Source of the DNA: Heliopora coerulea
Taxonomy: Eukaryota > Cnidaria > Anthozoa > Scleralcyonacea > Helioporidae
Length of the DNA: 64,000 nucleotides
Assembly (NCBI GenBank): GCA_030142905.1
Contig: JASJOG010000123.1
Span: 434,001 to 498,000, forward strand
Direction: 5' to 3'
Position numbers and translations under genes: made by a program. Every line of letters starts with the position of its first letter. Position 1 is the first letter of the stretch. Of this stretch, positions 37,610-48,670 are shown piece after piece. The notes under the pieces are model-generated. The model had not been told where the DNA came from. It saw only the letters and a program-made list of their open reading frames with translations, and did no database searches.

Positions 37610-38599
37610 TCATATTGTCTGCGAGCCTCTTCCACGCAGAGTCGTCACTTCAGTGGAGTCTTTCTGATCTGTCGCTCTTGTGGAAGATCTAGTAAGCAAA
37701 GATATTAACTGGAAACCTCTTTTCCGATTTTGTTTCGTAAAAATAGCCTTCAGTGTCTTCCTGTAGTCTGGAAGACGCCAAGCATAAAAAACCGGATTGA
37801 CGATAAAGTTCACTGAAGCTACTGGCAAATAGTAATAGGAGAAATTTCGAAAAAGATCGTTGCCTCCTACAATTTTAAGCCTTGCAAGAAACTCTACTTG
37901 CTTTCCAACGAAATAGGGAAGGGCCGTCACCACCAAGATAATGTTAAGACTTATCACTGTTTTCGCGATAGTTTTCTGCCTCGCATTATTTCTACTATTC
38001 AAAAAGCTTCGTCGACTTTTCATGATTTCTAAGATGACCAGGATTTTGAAGAAGACCAGAATGGCAACAGAGAGTTCCAGTATCCCAATCCAGGCTATAT
38101 AGCTTTGCAAGGAATTTTCACCGACGTAGAAGGGAAGTGCTCCTAATAAAATTGCTACTAGCCAGGTACATGTGCAGGCAACGGAGACGTTTTTCCTGGT
38201 CAAAATGAGCTTCCGATGTAGAGGGAATTTCGTAATAACGTACATTTCCACCGTAAGCAATGTTAGAAGGAAGAAAGACGCAGAGACTCCGGTGTTTTGA
38301 ACCAGATTGATCCAATTCAGGGTAAGGATAATTTGAGAATGTCCATTCAGGGGCAACAGATCTATTCTTGAAAATAAGCCAGTGCCCACACTTGTTAATA
38401 GATCTGCAAACGCTAGGTTGATTATTGTCACCCACGCTCCTTTCCGGAGAATCCTCAAAGGATCGAGAATAATCACGATAACGAGAAGTCCGTTGAAGAT
38501 GACCCCAGTTATCGATATAACAAAGGTGATCGTGAAATAGACCGGTGGTTTCGTATCGTTAGCAAGGAGATTACTGGACGAATTCGTACTGTTCGAATG
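37610..38599 (-). CDS. Gene C exon 2: divergent class A-like GPCR
   Basis: 329 residues, phase 0 from acceptor tctcttcctag (AG at 38601-38600). With the 41.7 kb exon 1 the receptor is 367 residues. The N-terminus HSNSTNSSSN is rich in NST and NSS sites. TM marks as in gene B: NLAFADLL, a TM4 Trp, NPVFY and a basic tail. The DRY motif reads EMY, CWxP reads TALP, and there is no TM3 or loop-2 cysteine. It differs from B and D mainly in a short stretch between TM2 and TM3 (FSRIDLLPLNGHSQIILTL). No in-frame ATG precedes TM1, confirming that exon 1 supplies the start. Confidence 0.9.
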   Translation of the reverse strand, partial: HSNSTNSSSNLLANDTKPPVYFTITFVISITGVIFNGLLVIVIILDPLRILRKGAWVTIINLAFADLLTSVGTGLFSRIDLLPLNGHSQIILTLNWINLVQNTGVSASFFLLTLLTVEMYVITKFPLHRKLILTRKNVSVACTCTWLVAILLGALPFYVGENSLQSYIAWIGILELSVAILVFFKILVILEIMKSRRSFLNSRNNARQKTIAKTVISLNIILVVTALPYFVGKQVEFLARLKIVGGNDLFRNFSYYYLPVASVNFIVNPVFYAWRLPDYRKTLKAIFTKQNRKRGFQLISLLTRSSTRATDQKDSTEVTTLRGRGSQTI

Positions 38600-39578
38600 C
38601 TAGGAAGAGAAAGCAAAACAAAACATTCTATCAGCAATTGCAGATGAGATACTCAGATAGAAAGGCAGTTTTTTGTTCCATGACAATTTACAGTGTTAGC
38701 TGAATTTCTGTTTTTTCACATAAAAAATCGTCGGTAATATTTTACGCTATGAATATTGTAAAGCTATTTTACAGCAAAAGGTACTGTTCCTGGAAAAATT
38801 TCCGCATTTTAACCTTACAAACTACTGTAATACAATTCATTTCTAATACCATTTTACTGTAAATTTACTTTTATTGGGTAAATTCACGGGAATTTTTCTG
38901 GCGTCCAAGCAGTTAATAGTTTTTACTGTAAGATAAAAGATACTTTTCTGACAGAGCAAAACAGTTTCTGTTGGTTGTTGTCAGTTGTTATTTGGCCGAT
39001 GAAAATTTGGATGCTACGTTTTTAACCCTATCAGCTACATAAGCTGATAAGATTATCCAGTATAAATAAGGCACTTTACTTTTACTTTACCTTCGCCCGC
39101 TGTTTGATAGAATTTGAAAGAAGATTCACCGAAAGATACGCCTTTGCTTTGTTGAGACTAGTCATGTGGTATAAGCAGAACTTTTTACAACACGCATCAG
39201 AATAGCAATGTTTGTGCAACGAAGCGGGATTTTAGAGCTAGAAAATTATAAGTAAAATTTTTCTTGCTACCGTTGGTACATTTTGTTAAAATAATTGTCT
39301 TACGAGAGTTCTGATATTGACGGAAAAACCCGTTTGGCTCATAGTTACTGTTGCGTTATTCACTAATAATATCCAATCCTCTGTAACTCAAGATTCTGAC
39401 GTATTAAACAAAATATGTCTACTTTCGTTATGTGCTAAGACCACTATTGATATTTCAGCAATATCACTGAGTTTAAAAATTAGGCTACTTGAAGAAATTT
39501 TGGGCCTATTTTTGTTATTTAATATATTGCTGAGCTTTCAATGCATAAATCGCGAAGAGTTACGTTCTTGTTTCGTAC

Positions 39579-39609
39579 TACGTCCTTGTGTGAAATACAC
39601 AAGGACGTA
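39579..39609. repeat. Perfect 13-bp hairpin unique to copy 1
   Basis: TACGTCCTTGTGT faces ACACAAGGACGTA across five bases. The sister copy at 53480 has only the left arm before the sequences part, so the right arm looks newly made. Confidence 0.8.
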
Positions 39610-39639
39610 TTTCCTTGTGTATTTCTTGTGTATTTTCCT

Positions 39640-40005
39640 CATGAATTCTTAATGAGTTTTTAAAGTAATGTTTAAAAAAAGAGGAGTGCTTTATCGGATA
39701 TAAAACACGAGGCGACAGCCAAGTGTTTTTGGTCCAATAAAGCAAGTACTGCGAGTTTTTTTGAACGGCTTATAAAACGAAACATTTTATACTCTAATTC
39801 CTTAAATAGGTTTGGCAATTTCTGTTTTCTAAGGCGAAAAATGTTGAGGAAAATTTGAAGAGAAATTCAGAATAAAGTCGCACGAGTGTTTATCACATAT
39901 ATACACGACACGGTTATGATTTTCTTTTGTATTCTCTTCATGAATTATTAATGAGTGTTTAAATCCCGATAAAGCACTCCTGCTCAGTTTTTAAATATTA
40001 CGAAA
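39640..40005 (-). repeat. Dispersed palindromic repeat, copy 2
   Basis: Contains GAGTGCTTTATCGGATATAA and ACTGCGAGTTTTTTTGAACG, the reverse of the 9.2 kb copy, and ends with CCCGATAAAGCACTCCTGCT at 39965-39990. Confidence 0.6.
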
Positions 40006-40614
40006 ACATTTCACCAACAAGCAGATGTGTTTCTTGAATTAAGGAGAATTGTACTTGAAATAATTTGCCGGAAATTGTAATTTTCTTATTTTTCTTTTTT
40101 TTGAAATAAGAATCGAGCATTATCAATACGAGATTTGTGAAATTAGTCTTTTCGACATTGAGACAACGGCCAATGTCTCATCCCCGAAATGGAAAACCAA
40201 ACACCTCGGAAGCAAACAAGTTCTTAAAATCCAGTCTTTAAGATACACAACGTCACGACGTTTTTATTTCTAACTTCTCCAAGTAGTTGTGATATTGTAC
40301 GTGATGATGAAGTACTTGCCAATCCAACCATTTACACCGCCGAGATCCAAAAAGCGGTCCTTACAATTGATATTGATCGAGATTAAAAGTGAAAGACTCG
40401 ATACCATGACTCATGATTCCACACTTGGCCGAAATCCAAATTACTCTTTTATCTTTGATTAACTAATCTTTAATTAAAATTACCTCAAAACGGTAGCCGT
40501 TAAGCAAAAGCTGGTTTTCAAAGGGTCGTGATTACGTACCATACAGTGGAAGAATAAAATATTAGATACAAAACTAAAATAACAATTTACATAATTTCCT
40601 CACACTACGAATGA

Positions 40615-40795
40615 GACCAAGTTCACACGGTACCGGTATGAAAAATCATGAAACCGTAATGCTAACAGTAACGATTTGAAACCGTAATATGAAACTGTAA
40701 TGCAACTGTACCTCTACCGGTATCGTGTGAACAGGTTCGTACCGCCATATTTTGATACCGGTGCAGTTTCGTACCGGTATCCTATGAACGAGGAC
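40615..40795. mobile_element. Small MITE, 181 bp, 3-bp target duplication
   Basis: Left GACCAAGTTCACACGGTACC and right, read inward, GTCCTCGTTCATAGGATACC form imperfect 24-bp terminal repeats. TGA flanks both sides (40612-40614, 40796-40798). The sister locus at about 55015 lacks it. The 3-bp duplication points to the Harbinger group. Confidence 0.75.
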
Positions 40796-41671
40796 TGAAA
40801 CTATTTAATCTTTTATGACTCCTAGTTTTCATTTAAATAACGACGACGACATCGTTAAAGTATTCATAAGTTCACTCGGTAGCTCGTTCCATGATTTTCC
40901 TGCTCCATAGGAAATTCTTCTTTTACATAAGTTTGTATTTGTTTCAAATAAAGAAAATTATCACTCTTCACCTGTCGAGTCATCTTTGCACTGTTCCATT
41001 TTGAAGTGGCATGCCCGACGGACTTTATAATGACTGAAAATCGCGTGCACTAAATTAACTATATTCGAAAGGCTAATTGCAGTACGTTTACAATTTCAAT
41101 GCTGTACATCGTTTGTGGGTTTAGGCAGTAAAACTACTACCATCATAACCTTGAACTTCCCTCTCGCCGTCCCTGTTGTAATTAATTACTAAATACAGAA
41201 CAGCTCATTCGTTTAAATCGTTATCATTCACCCTCAAGCCCATTCTCATAAACAAATCGTGCAGCTTAGAACTTGAGACTTCACTCAAGAAGTAATGATT
41301 CGGACTTGGATCAGACGACTCCTGACTCGGAACTGACGGTTGTGACTTAAAGTCTGATTCAGAATGAAGATTTTGCGACTCGGATACAAGTGTGATTGGG
41401 ATTGAAATCAAACACACCACAGAGAGAGCTATTTCAGTGAACCATTAAATATAAATAACCCCATCAAATTCGACACACGTTTTGTCTTCCACCCTAAAGC
41501 CAACAATGTTAAGGCTTGGCAAAACTAGGAGAGACACCCATTTCGAAAGCAAAACGACTACTGGAAAAGTAAGAACAGTGATCATTGTTTTAGGAGGATG
41601 TTTGCTTCTTTGGGAGCAAGATTTTGTTTGGTAATATAGGTATAAACTAAATTGGTAAACAGACTACTTAC

Positions 41672-41785
41672 ATTGGCGTTGTTGGTGGAGTAATTGCTCA
41701 AATCGTTTGACTGTACCTGACCCACAAATAATAAAACTGTTACGATCGGAAACCCGACTTGATAGATCTGGTTGTTGAAAATCAT
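41672..41785 (-). CDS. Gene C exon 1: start codon and signal peptide
   Basis: Thirty-eight codons starting MIFNNQIYQV, hydrophobic core FPIVTVLLFVG, then a serine/asparagine-rich end with an NYS site. Donor AAT|GTAAGT in phase 0, intron 3.07 kb to 38599. Upstream the TATA position has decayed to TTTATGCAAAAGC, with CATCCATCATACG after it as in the other promoters. Confidence 0.7.
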
Positions 41786-41799
41786 AGTATATCGTTACT

Positions 41800-44470
41800 T
41801 GATCTCCTCTCGTTCTGAATTTTCCCCTTGGTATACCGTATGATGGATGCTTTTGCATAAAATTAGATATTAACAGATCTTGTTTTTTACAACAGTTTAT
41901 TTTGTGAGGTTTAATTGGTTGATACATACCACGTGGAATCGTGGTATGTCTTGGCAACTGTGACCCATGCTCTATTGATGTTATAACATATCATAACAGA
42001 ACAGATCCGACAGCCATCAAAGAAGTTTTTGTTGAATTATTTTTATTACGAAACTGTTTTAAGAGAAAAACTCGTGTGTTGTCAACATGTACTTTCATTT
42101 TGAAACTGAGCTTTTTCCAGAACAGTTAACTACGTGCCTCGAATTAAACATAAAATTCTTTAGAGCAGTAAAGCCCTCTTTGTCACTGGAAACTGGAAAG
42201 GTGATTGACATACAATCATTCACTAACAAAGAACTCGAAATTAAATCGAGCATTAAATTATCGGTATTTTATAATGGACTCATGGATATGAATCCCAATA
42301 AGCCAGGTCGCCAACCTTGTTATCTTCAATTGCAAAAGTGAACTGAGACACGTTCTTAAAATATTATTTCACCTGGAACAAATTGCTTAGAGTAAGAACG
42401 CCAGAGTATTCAAGATCTGTAAATTTACTTGTTTCAACGCTTTCTTAGAAGATACATCAAGCGAGTTGGGAGAGATATATAAATAGTTTAATTGTAAAAT
42501 ACATAAGCAGCCCTTGAGCTGAATTGTGCATTAACATTAAGTATTTTAGCTGTAGATAGTTACATTATCATTAAAATATCTAACTAACATAGAAAACTAT
42601 TATAAAAACCATTAGTTTTTTTCCCTAAAATCTTTTAATATTACAATAATTATTATTCAAGTTAAATTCACGGTGATTTTAACAACTACTGTTGGTAATA
42701 TTTGATAAGCTAAACAGCTTATAAAAAACTGATAATGTTATGAAGATGCCTTTGCTTCGCAACATGATGAAGTTTTCATGCTTTCATGACGATTTGTCCT
42801 TCTTCTTGGAATTAAAACGCGCGAGGATATTTTTTGTTATAGCTTGAGTGGCGAAGTGGAGTGAGTTTTATCATTGAGTTAACAAGTGTTTGACTGAGGT
42901 TCGTATGATCGGTGTAAAGCCAATCCATATTCAACCCGCTCCAACGTTGATTTACAGTCCGATGGGGAGATGTGATTGCCATAGCTCGCTTCTGCACTCG
43001 TTCCGTTTCATTCTTAAGGCATTTTGGTAGTTTGAACAGTGAAACACTGGAATAGCATAATCAATAATATATCGGATACATACGGCTGAACACATCGACA
43101 ACAACACACGTTTGTCATGGAAATGCATTCCATTGTCTGCGTTGTTGATCTATTTCAAGAACCGGAATATAGTTCTTGTTTATTCATAAAAGATCCTAAG
43201 GGTATTCCGATGTATTTAGCTTCCCAGAAATTTACTTGCTGCTGAGGAAAGCTAGAATCGACATAAATTTAGGAAAGTCTGTTTAGGAATACCTGTGAGC
43301 GGTATATATCGGTAAAGTTCTTAATGACCTGCTGCAGTGACGTAATAAAGACGTCATATGAAAACAAGATATCCTATAATTTTCTTATATTTGCAGTTTA
43401 TAAAACTTTAAATGTTATGATCACAACCTGTCCTGGGCTATCCTTACTAAAAATTTGTACATGGATTTTCGGAATGTTTAAAAAGTACAATGTGAAATGT
43501 GGAATGTAATGCGGAAAAATGCCTTGGAATATACTAAAATTGTTAGTTTTTAAAACTTTGCTAATATTAGATTATTGAATAATCGCAAGCATAATTTTTT
43601 GTAGCTACAGCTCCAGTTCAAACAGTATTCGGAAATATAGCATAATGCTAATGATGACAAAAAAATTAGAGAATGTTCACGTTTTTTGATGACGCAAGTG
43701 AGACGTTAATGTATTTACATAACCCCACAAAAAGCTTTACCTGCCTTTATCACTGATACAATAATTGGTTCCTTCAATTTGTAGTCGTTAGATGAAAAGG
43801 ATTAGCTATAAAATAAGCTGTCCTTAACAATTCCAGGCTAGCATAGCAACGGAATACGTCTGATTATGCTTTACAGGTGAAATCTGGCGAGTATGAGGAT
43901 GACTGCATTGTTTCTTGTTGATTTAGGATCTGTTTTGCTTCTTTGACATTCATGGTAAATACTTTTGCCCAGTTTATGTCAAGTTTTTGTTTTATCCCAG
44001 TCTAGCCAAAGCTATGCTGGCACGAAATTTCTCAGTTCGATCACCTCGATATTAAATCACTTGGCGTCATTGCTTTTACCGAGCTTCGCTTGTTTTAAAT
44101 TATACTTTTAAAAGTGCATGTTTATCTTCCTGGTTGATGCAATCATAGCAACTGTCTCCTTCCATTGTTAATAGGAGAGAGGTTGTCCCAAATCTGAGAT
44201 TACACCAATTCCGTGAAGTTCCTCACTCTTAAACACAAACATATCCCTAAGTCTCCAGCCAAAATTACATAGCTAATAATTTCGGTTATCACACAGGTTT
44301 CCCCCGTGAAGTTTTTGCTTAAATGTCTCCACAAGAGATTCACTAGGCGGAAAACTAATTCTGAACCAAAATATCGCTGCCCAGCACAACACAAGAATAA
44401 AAGCTTTTGAATTGAATTTTTGAAAGTGAATTGCATTATCCTCACAAGGCATAAGATGAATTGAGGAATA
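41800..44470. other. Upstream region of gene C, non-coding
   Basis: Kept in the sister copy (56.1-58.6 kb). Open frames at 42087-42341 and 43324-43509 are shared with the sister but show no domain. Confidence 0.4.
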
Positions 44471-44480
44471 GATTACTCAC

Positions 44481-44600
44481 ATTGCTGTTGTTGCTTGCGT
44501 GACTGGAAATTCTAAAATCCTTTGGGTGAATTTGACTGACAAATGACGAAGCTACTACGATTACAAGCCCGACTCGATAGACTTGCTTGTTCGAAATCAT
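44481..44600 (-). CDS. Gene C alternative exon 1: signal peptide
   Basis: Forty codons starting MISNKQVYRV, hydrophobic core VGLVIVVASSFV, then HASNNSN and a phase-0 donor AAT|GTGAGT. The nearest downstream receptor exon is gene C at 38599 (intron 5.9 kb), which also has the 41.7 kb exon 1. A strong TATA box is at 44664-44673. It may be an alternative promoter and first exon or an orphan from an older duplication. Confidence 0.6.
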
Positions 44601-44663
44601 TTCAAATTATTGTTTGATCTGTACTAGTGCTAAATTTTTCCTTGGCATCACGTATTATGGACG

Positions 44664-44673
44664 CTCTTATATA
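44664..44673 (-). promoter_or_regulatory. TATA box of the 44.5 kb exon 1
   Basis: Minus strand TATATAAGAGCGTCCATAAT, 64 bases upstream of the start codon. Same layout as the other exon 1 promoters. Confidence 0.55.
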
Positions 44674-46259
44674 GAGTAAGGTGTTTTCATAGTAGATTTC
44701 AGGATGTGACTAAGTACATTTAATTTGTTTATACTTGTAGATTAAACCACTAACAGGATTAATGACAATGAAGATCGGACATGATTTTGTGGACAGATTA
44801 TAAGTACCGAGCAAGCCGAACTAAATTTTTACCCAGCAAGGAAATTAATCTGGATGAGAGAGTTAAAAGAATGAGAAGGCGAAATATACAACTTATAAAA
44901 AAAGCAACTTTTTCCTTCAACACACGTCTTAGCGTTACTGTTCATATATTTAGTTGATGTTGACAAACACCCTTCAAAAATACTTTGATTGATTTCATAG
45001 TCGATGGAGTTCGTGTGATTAATTCTTTTCTCAGGCTTGAATTGAAAACAATCTGGCACAAGCTTGATTAGAAACAGCTAAATTAAACATATACTAAGAC
45101 AAAGGAAAGTTACGCACGTTACACTCCAGCCGGTAAAACACGAAAGACGTCTGATTTTCTTATTATACTAAGCACAACGTGTGAAATTGTTTCACGCCCC
45201 TTTTTTGAATTCCACGATTCAAGATCAGGTAAACTCGATTGTGAAATGGTCATCTTCGAAGTGTAAAAAGCTCATCATTAAGAAAACCATTGTTATTGCG
45301 AGATAAATCTGAAAGTTCAACCAGCACTTTACCCGAAAATATCTATACTGGCAATATGTCAAATGGTTCAAATTACATGGTGCTCATTTTACAAACTTTT
45401 CCCGAGACACCCATGAAGAATGCATGCATCTAAAAGTCCTGTGATTTTTTTATTTCCTATTTACGCAAGTTCTACTGCCCTTTTATACGACCAGTTTTGG
45501 AATATGAGTGCTTGGTGTAGCTTTTGTCTGTGACATTGACAGATATTGGTGACATCAAACAGGTTCGTCATCTAAAATAAAGATTAATCCCCAGCTGAGG
45601 ATTTAAGTCTAAACCCATGATCAATTAAAAAAAGACACATAGTTCCCTTCCGAGGGTGGCTTGGACAGGAATGACAAACATGTAACTCGGACACATTGTA
45701 AAGATATATAAGAACCAACTTGATCGAAAAAAGAGAGACTACGTCTGGAAGCGAGCTCTGTGAGTGTTTGTATTTGTCGGCACGTTACACATCTTCCGAT
45801 AGGTCGGATTATCACAAACTGAGTCTTTCTTCTTTTGAAACGTTGTGAATCAGAGTGGCCTAGCCTTTTTCAGTCGCACTGTCACGATCCTTCAACTTGT
45901 CATGTACGAGCTTTCTTTGAATGCTCTCCAGCTGAGCTTAATGGCAATAACAAGAAGACTTTGCTTATCATCTACCACGGTTTCTCGTCAACGTGAAGCA
46001 ATCGCTCTCGCTGTTCTGACGGTGGTAAACACATGACGTCAATCGAAATCTTGGCGCCGAGGACTATGTGTGTTCATACGCAATGAACAAGAAGACACGC
46101 ATTGCTTCTATATTTGGTGGTTTTTATGTTTAGACTTCCTTAAACTGATAAAAAGACATCAGACATTGATATGAACGTAGGAAACTGCGTGGACAGTGTT
46201 AAATCACGTAAAAAGTTAAAATGTTGGTAATTGCTGTAACTGATTGCAAAGAATTCTTG

Positions 46260-46400
46260 AAGGTTCGAGAAAAGGCCTTTCGTCAGAGGGTGAAACGTTC
46301 TCTGATGAAGGGCCCATGCTCGAAACGTCAGAATGCTTTGCAACCAGTCATGGCATTTACCAACCTTTGAACTTTAGAAAGCCATTTTTTTGCGAACGTT
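46260..46400 (+). ncRNA. Hammerhead-ribozyme-like motif in a Penelope-like remnant
   Basis: At 46302 CTGATGA, then a short hairpin GGGC-CCAT-GCTC, then GAAA at 46322, then CGTC; the flanks GTTCT (46297-46301) and AGAAT (46330-46334) can pair. This is the order of a type I hammerhead core with a minimal third stem, a form known from Penelope-like elements. A second GAAACGTT lies just upstream at 46293. Activity is unproven, and an A-bulge sits at the base of the second stem. Confidence 0.4.
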
Positions 46401-46736
46401 GGAATTCTGGTCAACAGCAAATAAGCAATAATACTGGTTAACAGTACTGAGTAATGATAACAAATGATTTTTCCCCCCTGGCCAGGAGTAGAACGTTTTC
46501 CCCGAACTACTCGTGATTCGAGAATCATGTTGTGAGAATGTCTAAAGTTGTTTTCCATGGCGTCGCTTGCATGCTGCATGATAAATATATCAATAACACT
46601 GCCATACGTACTATAGTTTCGTTCGTTTCCCCAGCAACTGTGATATTAGGAGAGTGTAAACAAAACTAATTGTTCTTTTTGGAGCGCTGCCTTCAGCCGA
46701 CTCTCGACTAACAGCAGCCAGTTACACTTTACTGTA

Positions 46737-46830
46737 CAGCCAAACCTCCACTTGCGGACACCTCCGTAAGCGGACGCGAACACCAAAACAAGAATCCAAA
46801 ATAGGGTTATAACCTCTTGTAACCGGACAG
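46737..46830 (+). mobile_element. Tigger-type end
   Basis: TA then CAGCCAAACCTCCACTTGCG and GACACCTCCGTAAGCGGAC, similar to the 59121 terminus. Only one end is found. Confidence 0.5.
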
Positions 46831-47802
46831 TTGGCACTTCGTTACCGTTAAAATAGTTTTTATCGGATGCGGTGACAGCAGCGTTGAAATAACTTGGCTG
46901 GATTGACAATCTCATAAGTTTATGAAGCAAAATTATGGTAACAAAATTTCAATAATGCTAATGATAATACGATGATGAGCCGTTTGAAGGTGAAATGTTT
47001 GATCTGCAGGCCAGCAGCTGTGTTTAAACGTTTCGAACGAATGCTCTGCGCTCAACTACCTTGGCACAGACGAACATATGCCATACGTCAGTGAGTTTAT
47101 CGATTAGGGCAATCCAAATTGGCAAGAGATCTGAAACGAGCTTGTGAATGAGGCAAATATGACAGGTGACGCAAGTAAAAAGTTACCAAAGCAAAGGGGT
47201 GTATCACCCAAAAAAACGTACGAGATATTTTTGGATTCAAAAATCCGCATGATTTTTCTTGTCGGATTTTCGGATTTTATTCACAAGTTTCAGGAATTTT
47301 GTTTTATTTTTCCGCATCTCCCCATTTCTCCCTGATTCCTTTTCTTGTTAAATCACCTGTCATTGCAGATTTATCGGTAGTTATTTCTTACCATATTTTG
47401 ATGTAAGAAACGATTTAAGGATGATTTCTTAAAAAAAAAAATAAAGAAATTCTTTTGGAAACAATCTCAGGATGTATTATTTTTCAGAGTGGGTAATAGG
47501 ACAAACACTGGGGTTTATATTGAGATCGACGAGGTTTGTACGGAAGTGATGGAAAAATGAGGTGAATCACTTGCGCATTTGACCTGTTCTGCGTTCTCAA
47601 CTGCTGAGAGTCGATTTCTTACGTTTCCATCTGTTGTCATGTTACGAGGAAAAAAATTGTTCACTGCCCTGTCACTATAGAAACTTCCTTCCTGTGGTAT
47701 TTTAAGAAATGGCGCGCAGCTCAGCTAATCTGTAGCAAAAAAAAATTTCACGGTTACCAAATTTCATCAGGATTTTTGAAATTTTGTTGGATTTTTCTAT
47801 TA

Positions 47803-47990
47803 CAGTGAACTCCCTCTTAACGGACACCTCTCTAAGACGGACACTAAATTTGGTCCCGGCCGTTTATTTATTATTTTGCTATAACCAAACTCTTTCGAAG
47901 ACGGGCACCTCACTAAGACGGACAACGGAAACTTTTCAGGTGGAAAAAGGTTTAAAATACCTCCCACAGCGGACACTTACCGGCTGATTA
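47803..47990 (+). mobile_element. Tigger-type end
   Basis: TA then CAGTGAACTCCCTCTTAACG and GACACCTCTCTAAGACGGACAC, with further GACGGACA and GCGGACACT copies up to 47980. Only one end is found; a different subfamily from the 59121 element. Confidence 0.55.
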
Positions 47991-48651
47991 ATAGGATTTT
48001 CGTAATGAAATTGCGATATTTCACGGTAACGGAAACGACTTGTGTTCAACAAATTAGCACATTCTTTGTGGTATGTTTAGCAACCGGACATGCATTATTA
48101 CGTTTGACAGACAATAACAGTAAACTATATTATTGCAGCTTTATCAAAACACGAAAAGGGAAATATCCTAAGGTTAGCCCTTTATGTAATGGATTCCGGA
48201 AAGTAGTGTAGGAAAGGTTCTAAATCCTCCGCTTTTTGAATGAACTGTCGCCACAATCACGAGATTTTGTCTTCCGCTTTCTGCCGGTATTTGTCTCCAG
48301 GTTTCGAACTACAGCATCCTTCACAATATTCGCTTTTATTCACTATTTGATCGCTGTTAGTATTGCTACTGAATTTTAAATAACAAGGGTCGTGCTGTTT
48401 TAAATCAGCATGACCTGAAGCCCAAAACTGGCAAGGTACGCATGTGCAAGGAATACTTTGGCCAATCCAATGACGCACAAATATCGGCCAGGTCCTACTA
48501 TCTGAAATGAGCATGACTTGCCACAGGTCACCAATGCACGTAACTCACCGCATAATTCACTAACGCCGCATTCCATTTTTTAAAAAAATTTCGAAGCAAA
48601 CTTCCATTTTCAACCACGTAAAAAACGTTCTTAATTCTGGAATATTTTTGG

Positions 48652-48670
48652 TCATGCTCAGCATGACCAG
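48652..48670. repeat. Perfect 19-bp palindrome
   Basis: GGTCATGCTCAGCATGACC, followed by another AGCATGACC; the same word occurs at 48407 and 48512. It lies just before the start of duplication unit 3 at about 48695. Confidence 0.8.

Larger units (their letters stand above)
27600..38599. repeat. Segmental duplication unit 2
   Basis: Counterpart of 15960-25132, ending at the gene C exon 2 acceptor. Compared with unit 1 it carries a Crypton-like insertion at about 29586-31530, and lacks about 90 bases near 18120 of unit 1 (after 31620). Confidence 0.9.
38600..44960. repeat. Duplicated block, copy 1 (gene C intron and 5' region)
   Basis: Matches 52078-58640 and 63020-64000. Copy-specific differences: a 181-bp MITE at 40615-40795 is only here; a LINE tail, a foldback, a Tigger-in-LINE and a mariner-type MITE are only in the other copy. 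Confidence 0.9.

Noticed and set aside
41205..41460. Minus-strand frame with a hydrophobic start near gene C exon 1
   Set aside because: No ATG after the upstream stop, no acceptor, and the flank is altered in the sister copy; composition reflects the degenerate GACTCGG repeat.
42087..42341. 84-codon frame kept in both copies (also 56435)
   Set aside because: In-frame deletions are tolerated, but there is no domain, start context or neighbour logic; left as non-coding.
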